Shown here one piece after another: positions 15,486 through 20,809 of a stretch of DNA of 20,809 nt; positions within the stretch are counted from its first letter, which is position 1; every line of letters starts with the position of its first letter. Made by a program: the position numbers and the translations under genes. Under the pieces are notes generated by a model. It had not been told where the DNA came from and did not search any database. It saw nothing but the letters and a program-made list of their open reading frames with translations. Origin of the DNA: Methanocalculus sp. MSAO_Arc2 (GTDB lineage: Archaea; Halobacteriota; Methanomicrobia; Methanomicrobiales; Methanocorpusculaceae); assembly GCA_003838065.1 (NCBI GenBank), contig QZAC01000085.1, positions 1 through 20,809 on the forward strand, written 5' to 3'.

Positions 15486-16922
15486 ATGAAGAACAATGAA
15501 AATAAAAAGAGTATCAAGGAGATCAGCCCGATCGATGTCTATAAACTCCTGCCAAAGACGAACTGCCAGGAATGCGGGGAAGCAAACTGCATGGCATTTG
15601 CCACAAAACTCGTCAATGGAGAGTATACGATACCGGACTGCCCCCCGCTCCTGACTGAAGAATATTCAGGCTTCCTGAAGGCCCTGGGCGAACTCCTGGC
15701 ACCGCCGGTCAGGGCGGTTTCGATCGGAACAGGTGAGCATGCGATGATCGTTGGTGGAAAACACGTCCTCTACCGGCACGACTTCACCTACCACAACCCA
15801 ACCCCGATCACCATTGATCTGACAGATACCATGTCAAAAGACGAGATACATAATCGTATTTCCAATATCGAAGGGTTTCGGTATGAGTATATAGGACGTG
15901 AACTCAAGCTGGACGGAATTGCGATCCGCTCGACCTCAGATGAACCAGATACTTTCAGTGAAACGGTGAAGACGGCAGCTGCTGCCACTTCGTACCCGTT
16001 GATCCTCTGTACCCTGGATCCCGCTGTGATGGAGGCCGGGCTTGCAGAGGTGCCTGATCGCCGCCCGCTCATCTATGCGGCAACAGAGGAGAACTGGCAG
16101 GAGATGGCTGATCTTGCCCTCCGGTTCGATGCTCCTCTCGCAGCATCTGCACCTGGCGATATCGCACTGCTCAGGACCCTGGCAAAAACCCTCACTGCAT
16201 GCGGCATATCTGATCTGGTTTTGGATCCCGGCACCTTCCCGGATGAAGGGTTTGCCAGAACAATATACAACTTCTCTATGCTCAGAAAAGCAGCATGCAC
16301 CTTCAATGACGAACTTGCCGGTTTTCCACTGCTCGGAACCCCGATCGCTGCCTGGGCGGGTGAAGAGCTCTCAAGGGATGCAGTGCAGTGGAAAGAGACC
16401 TACATGGCAGCAATGCTCCTCTCCCGGTATGCTGATCTCCTCATCATGCACAGCATGGAGGGATGGTCACTCCTCCCGCAGCTGATATGGAGGTTCAACC
16501 TGTATACTGACCCAAGGAAACCCGTCTCTGTGGAGCCGGGTGTCAGAACATTTGGGAGTCCGGACAAGGGTTCTCCACTCCTCATTACAACAAACTACGC
16601 ACTTACCTACTTCACTGTTGAAGCAGATATCAAATCCGCCCATCTCGACTGTTACCTGATCGTAGCCGATACAAGCGGCATCAGTGTCGAAAGCGCAGTT
16701 GCCGGGAGATACCTCACATCAGACTCGATTGCAGAGACATTGAAGACCTATGAGGCAGAAAACCTTGTCGATCACCACACCCTGATCATCCCGGGCCTTG
16801 CAGCACGGCTCTCCGGCGAAACCGAAGAAGCGAGCGGGTGGCGGGTGCTGGTTGGTCCGAAGGACTCCTCAGGCCTCAAACGGTATATTGAAGAATACTG
16901 GCCACCGAAGGACGATGAATGA
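15486..16922 (+). CDS. cdhE: ACDS corrinoid iron-sulfur protein gamma subunit CdhE
   Basis: Larger subunit of the corrinoid iron-sulfur protein, 478 residues. The N-terminal 4Fe-4S domain carries NCQECGEANC...DCP (C27, C30, C35, C52), the low-potential cluster that reduces Co(II) to Co(I). A TIM barrel follows (about 90-340), then a C-terminal Rossmann-like corrinoid-binding domain with the loop TTNYALTYFTVEADI and DCYLIVADTSG. Start: ATG 15486 with GGAGG (15473-15477) eight bases upstream; the ribosome-binding site follows directly on the cdhD stop. The lysine-rich beginning MKNNENKKSIKE may be disordered. Its stop overlaps the ATG of the RACo-like gene, tying the corrinoid carrier to its probable reactivator. 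Confidence 0.95.
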   Translation: MKNNENKKSIKEISPIDVYKLLPKTNCQECGEANCMAFATKLVNGEYTIPDCPPLLTEEYSGFLKALGELLAPPVRAVSIGTGEHAMIVGGKHVLYRHDFTYHNPTPITIDLTDTMSKDEIHNRISNIEGFRYEYIGRELKLDGIAIRSTSDEPDTFSETVKTAAAATSYPLILCTLDPAVMEAGLAEVPDRRPLIYAATEENWQEMADLALRFDAPLAASAPGDIALLRTLAKTLTACGISDLVLDPGTFPDEGFARTIYNFSMLRKAACTFNDELAGFPLLGTPIAAWAGEELSRDAVQWKETYMAAMLLSRYADLLIMHSMEGWSLLPQLIWRFNLYTDPRKPVSVEPGVRTFGSPDKGSPLLITTNYALTYFTVEADIKSAHLDCYLIVADTSGISVESAVAGRYLTSDSIAETLKTYEAENLVDHHTLIIPGLAARLSGETEEASGWRVLVGPKDSSGLKRYIEEYWPPKDDE

Positions 16923-18781
16923 AAACAGACTATACGCTCGTCTTTCACCCTTTAAATAAGGTCATCTCCGTTTCGACCGGAACGAATCTGCTCGCTGCAC
17001 TCAGGAGTGCGGGAGTGCAGATCGAGAGCATCTGCGGGGGAAAAGGTGAGTGTGGAAAATGCAGGGTTATCATCGATGCCGGCGAACATCGTGAGAAGAG
17101 GCGCACCCAGAAGATTCTTCTCACTCCGCCAGAGAGGGAGCGCGGGTACCGCCTTGCCTGCGAGATCGCTGTTGCCGGCAATATGGAGGTGACCATCCCG
17201 GTTGAGAGCAGGATCGAACGTCCACAGATACTGTGCGGGCTTTTGGGAGAGTGTGATTGTGGCGGGATGGATCCCTCCATTCTTATGTATCAGCTTGAGA
17301 TTCGGTCTGATCCGGTGTTTCCTCAATCAGGCAGATCGATCCGACTGCTGAAGTACAAAGGCCCCCGACCCGCGATGAGCGAAGAGATCTACCAGAAGAT
17401 CACCGGATCAGATGCCCGGCTGAAGGCTCTAGTGACAGAGACAAACGGGTATCCCGAGGTAATCGATGCTGTCCCTGTAGAGCAGATGAATCCACCCCTT
17501 GGCATCACTCTTGATCTTGGAACCACAACCATCGCCTGTGCCCTTGTGGACCTTGAATCCGGACTTGTACTTGCCGAGGACACCACTATGAACAAACAGA
17601 TCACCTATGGAGAAGAGGTGATCACCAGGATAGCCTTTGCACGAGATAGAGAGAGGCTCCGGGTCCTCCAGCAGGCAGCAGCAGAGAGCATCAATACGGT
17701 CATCAGAAGCGTCACGGAATCTGCCCGGGTGCAGCCAGCCGATGTAATGGAGATTGCTATTGGCAGCAATACCGTGATGAACCACCTGATCACCGGCACT
17801 GATCCCGGGTACCTCGAACTGGCAGATGCCAATGTCCCCCGAAGGCCATTCATTCGAAAAGCGCAGTCACTCGGGATTGCGATCCATCCGGAAGCGTACT
17901 GCTATTGCCTCCCGAATGTGAGCCGGTTCGTTGGCGGCGATGCTGTTGGCGGGGTGCTCAGCTCAGGTCTGCATTGTGGATCAGAGATCTCGTTATTCAT
18001 CGATCTCGGCACAAACGGGGAGGTCATCATGGGCAACAAGGACTGGATCGCATCGGTCTCATGTGCATCAGGCCCCGCATTCGAGGGTGCCGGGATCAGT
18101 TCCGGGATGCGGGCGATGCATGGAGCGATCGAACGGGTGGCAATTGAGCCCGATACCGGAGAAGCGCATGTTATGGTGATCGGCGGGGCGCGGCCCCGGG
18201 GCATCTGCGGATCAGGATTGATCGATGCAGTCACCGGGATGTTCCATGCGGGCGTCCTGGACTTCAAGGGCATACTGAACTCCCATCCCCTGGTCAGGAT
18301 GGGGCATGCAGGTCCCGAGTATGTGCTGGTGCCCGCAGATGAAACATCAACAGGCCGTGATATCGTTATCACCCAGCAGGATATGGACTATTTCATGGAC
18401 TCAAAAGCCGCCCTCTGCGGGGGTATCGGTGTGCTGATGAAGAAATACCGGCTGAAGGTAACAGATATCAGGCAGCTCTATCTTGCAGGGGCATTTGGGG
18501 CATTTGTTGATATTCACAATACAGTCGCATTCGGAATCATCCCCTCTTTCCCAAATGCAGAGGTTCATCCGGTTGGAAATACATCGCTGAAGGGTGCATA
18601 TGCTGCACTGGTATCACTAGAAAAACGGAAAGAAGCACAGAAGATCGCTCGTACTATGGTCTATATCGATCTTTTAGTCGATTCCGACTTTATCGAGGAG
18701 TATACAGCCGCCCTCTCTATCCCCGGGAAGGAGGAGTACTTCCCCGACATTCTAGAGCATGACCGTGCCTCCGCGGGATAA
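16919..18781 (+). CDS. RACo-type reductive activator of the corrinoid iron-sulfur protein (2Fe-2S plus ASKHA ATPase)
   Basis: Protein of 620 residues. N-terminal 2Fe-2S ferredoxin domain with SICGGKGECGKCRV...C (C39, C45, C48, C81); a linker with an additional ILCGLLGECDCGG cluster (C106, C112, C114); a middle domain; then the actin-like ASKHA fold with phosphate motifs LDLGTTT (198-204) and FIDLGTNGE (360-368), and SCASGPAFEGAGI (381-393). This layout matches bacterial RACo/AcsV, which uses ATP to return inactive Co(II) corrinoid to Co(I). It differs from methanogen RamA, which has C-terminal 4Fe-4S ferredoxin domains that are absent here. The ATGA overlap with cdhE supports CdhD/CdhE as the target. 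Fold assignment is firm. The exact substrate is inferred from context. Confidence 0.9.
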   Translation: MKTDYTLVFHPLNKVISVSTGTNLLAALRSAGVQIESICGGKGECGKCRVIIDAGEHREKRRTQKILLTPPERERGYRLACEIAVAGNMEVTIPVESRIERPQILCGLLGECDCGGMDPSILMYQLEIRSDPVFPQSGRSIRLLKYKGPRPAMSEEIYQKITGSDARLKALVTETNGYPEVIDAVPVEQMNPPLGITLDLGTTTIACALVDLESGLVLAEDTTMNKQITYGEEVITRIAFARDRERLRVLQQAAAESINTVIRSVTESARVQPADVMEIAIGSNTVMNHLITGTDPGYLELADANVPRRPFIRKAQSLGIAIHPEAYCYCLPNVSRFVGGDAVGGVLSSGLHCGSEISLFIDLGTNGEVIMGNKDWIASVSCASGPAFEGAGISSGMRAMHGAIERVAIEPDTGEAHVMVIGGARPRGICGSGLIDAVTGMFHAGVLDFKGILNSHPLVRMGHAGPEYVLVPADETSTGRDIVITQQDMDYFMDSKAALCGGIGVLMKKYRLKVTDIRQLYLAGAFGAFVDIHNTVAFGIIPSFPNAEVHPVGNTSLKGAYAALVSLEKRKEAQKIARTMVYIDLLVDSDFIEEYTAALSIPGKEEYFPDILEHDRASAG

Positions 18782-18805
18782 GAAAAAAATCCTTAACTCA
18801 TGTCC

Positions 18806-18815
18806 ATGTATATGC
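18806..18815 (+). promoter_or_regulatory. Possible internal promoter ahead of the CooC pair
   Basis: The 75-bp gap after the RACo-like gene is the largest break inside the cluster. It contains ATGTATATGC, a weak TATA-like element about 40-50 bp before the cooC ATG. This could allow separate expression of the two ATPases. Read-through from the cdh operon is equally possible, and no T-run terminator is evident in the gap. Confidence 0.25.
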
Positions 18816-18856
18816 AGAATGAACGAAGCCAATAGGGGAAAATCAGGAGAGAGTTG

Positions 18857-19660
18857 ATGAAGATTGCAGTATCAGGCAAAGGGGGAGTCGGCAAGACCTT
18901 CATTGCAGGCACCCTTGCATCGATTGGCGCCAGCAGGGGGCGCAGGGTAATAGCAATAGATGCAGACAGTTCGCCAAACCTTGCCCTCACACTTGGTTTG
19001 ACACCGGAAGAGTCAGATGCGATCCAGCCAATCGCAGAGAACAGAGATGTGATCAGCCTGAAGACCGGCACGGCTTACCCGGGTGTCTACAGCCTCAGTT
19101 TCACTGTCGATGATGTCATCAACGACCATGCGCTGGCTACACCCGCAGGAGTCCACCTGCTGGTGATGGGGACGGTCTTTTCCATGGGATCAGGTTGTAC
19201 CTGCCAGGCGAATGCACTCGTCCGTGCCCTTCTCCGGCACCTGGTGGTTAAGCAGGATGATGATGTTATCCTGGATCTTGAGGCCGGAGTCGAGCATCTC
19301 GGGCGGGGGACAGCAGACCATGTCGACATACTGCTCGTTGTCTCTGATGCAAATATGAAATCGCTTCGAACAGCAAAGAAAATCCATGATCTTGCAGCTG
19401 GTGCCGGCCCTAAAGAGGTTTTTCTGGTCGGAAACCAGATCCAGGGAGAGGAGCAGAAGGAACGTGTGGCACAGTTTGCACAGGAAAACGGGATCACCCT
19501 GATCGGAATGGTGCCGTTTGATGAAACAATCAGGGCGGCAGGCATGAGGGGGGAGGTGATCCCGCCGGATGCTGAAGAGCGGGCAATCGTATCCCTCAGG
19601 GGGCTCTATGAGAAGATGATTGAAAATCAGCAGGCAACCAGAAGAGGTGATGCAACATGA
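18857..19660 (+). CDS. cooC: CooC-type nickel-insertion/maintenance ATPase for CO dehydrogenase
   Basis: MinD/SIMIBI-class ATPase, 267 residues. It carries the deviant Walker A GKGGVGKT (7-14) with signature Lys8, a switch I-type AIDADSSPN (34-41), and the CxC motif GSGCTCQAN (C114, C116) that in characterised CooC dimers binds Zn or Ni between two protomers. VILDLEAGVEHLGRG is the switch II/Walker B region; its Glu is typical of this family. Start: ATG 18857 preceded by GGAGAG is preferred over the in-frame TTG at 18854. It ends in an ATGA overlap with a second CooC-like gene. The likely role is loading or protecting nickel in the CdhA C cluster or the CdhC A cluster; which one cannot be told from sequence. 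Confidence 0.9.
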   Translation: MKIAVSGKGGVGKTFIAGTLASIGASRGRRVIAIDADSSPNLALTLGLTPEESDAIQPIAENRDVISLKTGTAYPGVYSLSFTVDDVINDHALATPAGVHLLVMGTVFSMGSGCTCQANALVRALLRHLVVKQDDDVILDLEAGVEHLGRGTADHVDILLVVSDANMKSLRTAKKIHDLAAGAGPKEVFLVGNQIQGEEQKERVAQFAQENGITLIGMVPFDETIRAAGMRGEVIPPDAEERAIVSLRGLYEKMIENQQATRRGDAT

Positions 19661-20418
19661 AGACGCTGGTGACAATGGGACGGGGTGGAACAGGAAAAAC
19701 AAGTTTCACCGCTATGATGGCAAAATATTTCATCGAGACCGGACAGACCCCGATTTTGCTTGTGGATCTGGACCCCGACCAGAACCTTGCTGAGATGGTG
19801 GGGGTGGATCTGTATGTATCGGGTGTGAAGACGATTGCGGATCTGATCGCAGATACCTTCATCAAACGAGGAGGAACAACAACGGGCATCGCCCCGACAG
19901 AGCGTATCGAGAGCAGGATATGGGCGGAAGGCCTGTATGAAGGAGAATCCTTCGATCTCGTTGCCGTCGGGACAAAGTGGGTCGAAGGATGCTACTGCCT
20001 CCCTGACTCTGCACTTAAAAGTGCGCTTGGCACCCTCGTGAAGAACTACCGGTATGTGCTGATAGATTCCCCGGCAGGGCTTGAACACTTAAACCGGAGG
20101 GTAACCGGGGAGGTGGATGAGATCTTTGATATCATCGGACCCTCGCATAAATCCTTTGAGCATGTAAAACGGGCACACCGTATCATAAGGGAAGTGAAGA
20201 TCAAGACAGAACGGTTCCGCATTATCGGCGGTTATCTCTTCCCGGATTCTGCCGAAGAGCGGGCGAGATCCGATCTTCCCCACGAGTATCTCGGGAAGGT
20301 AGTGCAGGATCCGCTCGTGCAGGAGTATGTTCTCTCCGGGAGATCGCTTCTTGAGATCCCCGATGATACACCGGGCTATCTCTCAGTACAGGAGATTCTC
20401 AAAAAAGCTGGATACTAA
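19657..20418 (+). CDS. Second CooC-like ATPase with Arg in the Walker A signature position
   Basis: MinD/CooC-family ATPase of 253 residues, coupled to the first by ATGA and with a near-perfect ribosome-binding site GAGGTGAT (19644-19651). The P-loop reads GRGGTGKT (8-15): the signature lysine of the deviant Walker A, which reaches across the dimer to the partner's ATP, is Arg9, while the catalytic Lys14 is kept. VDLDPDQNLAEM (36-47) and LIDSPAGLEHLNRR are the switch regions. The metal-type CxC is retained as GCYCLPDS (C112, C114). It is clearly diverged from its neighbour, so this is an old paralog and not a recent duplication. It may handle the other nickel site of ACDS (CdhA versus CdhC) or form a heterodimer with the first; both are inference. 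Confidence 0.87.
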   Translation: MKTLVTMGRGGTGKTSFTAMMAKYFIETGQTPILLVDLDPDQNLAEMVGVDLYVSGVKTIADLIADTFIKRGGTTTGIAPTERIESRIWAEGLYEGESFDLVAVGTKWVEGCYCLPDSALKSALGTLVKNYRYVLIDSPAGLEHLNRRVTGEVDEIFDIIGPSHKSFEHVKRAHRIIREVKIKTERFRIIGGYLFPDSAEERARSDLPHEYLGKVVQDPLVQEYVLSGRSLLEIPDDTPGYLSVQEILKKAGY

Positions 20419-20470
20419 GACGAGGAAACAAACAGCACATCTTCATACCTGCTTCTGGAGCGGCAGCCCG

Positions 20471-20690
20471 GTGAGCGAAAGCCAGCAGAAAACCGGCTAT
20501 CTGTATTGGGTGCGGGAAGTGCATCAAGGCCTGCCCGGCAGGAGCGATTCGACCAGACGGTGTCTGGGTCTTCAGGTGCATGGCGTCGCTTGACCCCGGG
20601 ATTGCGAAGACGGTGACGATCCGGTGCAGCAGGTGCGTGACGGAGTGTTCGGTGTTTGGTGGTGGGGAGAGACAGAATTTCCAATTAGAG
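20471..20690 (+). pseudogene. Broken 4Fe-4S ferredoxin-like gene after the CooC pair
   Basis: From 20502 the plus strand reads CIGCGKCIKACPAGAIRPDG, an unmistakable 4Fe-4S ferredoxin motif, followed further on by RCSRCVTECSVFG, a partial second cysteine set. No start codon exists in this frame after the in-frame TGA at 20472-20474. A plausible original start is GTG 20471 (SESQQKTGYL) with GGAG about ten bases upstream, but it lies in another frame, so a single-base shift near 20490-20502 would be needed. The downstream end runs directly into the transposon end at about 20690, giving a chimeric tail. I read it as a ferredoxin gene that once followed the cooC pair and was inactivated. A sequencing error at the shift is the alternative. 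Confidence 0.5.
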
Positions 20691-20809
20691 TCAACTACCC
20701 CGCCCTAAAGGACGGGGCTTGAGGCTCTGCAAAAATTCAGGACACTCGTCTGGGTGGCTGACTTCACACCCCTGTGATTCCAGGATATACCTGGAATCAC
20801 GTGTTCGCA
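20691..20809 (-). CDS. tnpB: Partial TnpB-like C-terminal tail
   Basis: On the minus strand a frame is open from the window edge to TGA at 20693-20691, ending ESQGCEVSHPDECPEFLQSL then KPRPLGRGS. The ending KPRPLGRGS over the terminal hairpin is one I associate with TnpB-type ORFs that read through into the right end of their element. TnpB is an RNA-guided nuclease ancestral to Cas12. None of its catalytic RuvC or zinc motifs falls inside these 38 codons, so the identification rests on the end sequence alone. It may also be non-coding sequence beyond the true tnpB stop. Confidence 0.4.
   Translation of the reverse strand, partial: RTRDSRYILESQGCEVSHPDECPEFLQSLKPRPLGRGS
20691..20809 (-). ncRNA. 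Candidate omega RNA (reRNA) 3' portion of the tnpB element
   Basis: In IS605-type elements a guide RNA is transcribed across the 3' end of tnpB and the right end, with the guide beginning just outside the element. Here the minus strand contains a strong 11-bp stem (20774-20800) and then the terminal hairpin (20698-20717) just before the border, which fits that architecture. The guide would start with host sequence at about 20690 and run leftward into the broken ferredoxin. The full RNA start lies outside the window, and no expression evidence exists here. Confidence 0.35.
20774..20800. repeat. Perfect 11-bp inverted repeat inside the element end
   Basis: GTGATTCCAGG and CCTGGAATCAC (20774-20784/20790-20800) pair perfectly around a 5-nt ATATA loop. 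It is the strongest simple hairpin noticed in the window and lies inside the proposed IS605-type element, so it is more likely a structural stem of the guide RNA than a host terminator. Confidence 0.6.

Larger units (their letters stand above)
20690..20809 (-). mobile_element. Right end of an IS200/IS605-family (tnpB-type) element, cut by the window edge
   Basis: A boundary GTCAAC (20690-20695) is followed by a subterminal imperfect hairpin CCCCGCCC-TAAA-GGACGGGG (20698-20717, one mismatch) and GCTTGAGG. This arrangement, read on the minus strand as ...GGCGGGGTAGTTGAC at the border, is one I recognise as the right end of many archaeal tnpB-bearing IS605-type elements. These elements lack terminal inverted repeats and end in such hairpins. 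The body of the element, including most of tnpB, lies beyond the window. The left end is not visible. Confidence 0.55.

Noticed and set aside
20472..20474. In-frame TGA upstream of the ferredoxin motif read as selenocysteine
   Set aside because: No selenocysteine insertion element or family precedent was seen, and the codons upstream have no start or ferredoxin-like sequence; a frameshift is simpler.
1..20809. CRISPR array, rRNA or riboswitch
   Set aside because: No regularly spaced identical repeats longer than about 20 bp and no rRNA or conserved riboswitch core were seen on reading.

Overview
The window comes from a methanogenic euryarchaeon, most likely of class Methanomicrobia and perhaps order Methanomicrobiales. 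The signs are a complete acetyl-CoA decarbonylase/synthase (ACDS) operon of archaeal type, the tRNA-dependent cysteine enzyme SepCysS, a rhodanese-less ThiI, archaeal Mre11-Rad50, archaea-only conserved families and TATA-box promoters. The order-level placement is inference, because no rRNA is present.

Layout. Minus strand 1-4417: an mre11-rad50 repair operon running into a further gene cut by the window start. Plus strand 4500-5860: a 60-residue helical protein translationally coupled to SepCysS. Minus strand 5843-7018: ThiI, whose 3' end overlaps that of SepCysS by 18 bp. Plus strand 7078-8165: two coupled archaeal conserved proteins (DUF2150-like, and a Cys-rich protein resembling the tail of an archaeal helicase). 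Then about 490 bp without a convincing gene, an intact tRNA-Gln(TTG) at 8654-8726, and a stand-alone metallo-beta-lactamase-fold hydrolase at 8898-9776.

Plus strand 10003-20418 is the core of the window: cdhA-cdhB-cdhC-cdhD-cdhE, then a RACo-type ATPase (2Fe-2S ferredoxin plus ASKHA fold), then two CooC-type ATPases. Most junctions are 4-bp ATGA overlaps. CdhA/CdhB make the CO dehydrogenase, CdhC the acetyl-CoA synthase, and CdhD/CdhE the corrinoid iron-sulfur methyl carrier. The RACo-like protein probably reactivates cobalt in CdhD/CdhE, and the CooC proteins probably load or guard nickel. A set of spaced TTGCCC repeats and hairpins sits just upstream of a TATA-like element before cdhA.

The end of the window (20419-20809) is a scar. 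A 4Fe-4S ferredoxin-like reading frame is frameshifted at its start and cut at its end by what looks like the right end of an IS200/IS605-family element. That element carries a C-terminal TnpB-like tail on the minus strand and a terminal hairpin of the kind that ends an omega RNA.

The best candidates for something under-described are the RACo plus double-CooC maturation module attached to an archaeal ACDS operon (one CooC has Arg in place of the signature Walker A Lys), the mini-protein coupled to SepCysS, and the TnpB/omega-RNA end whose natural guide would fall within the broken ferredoxin gene.
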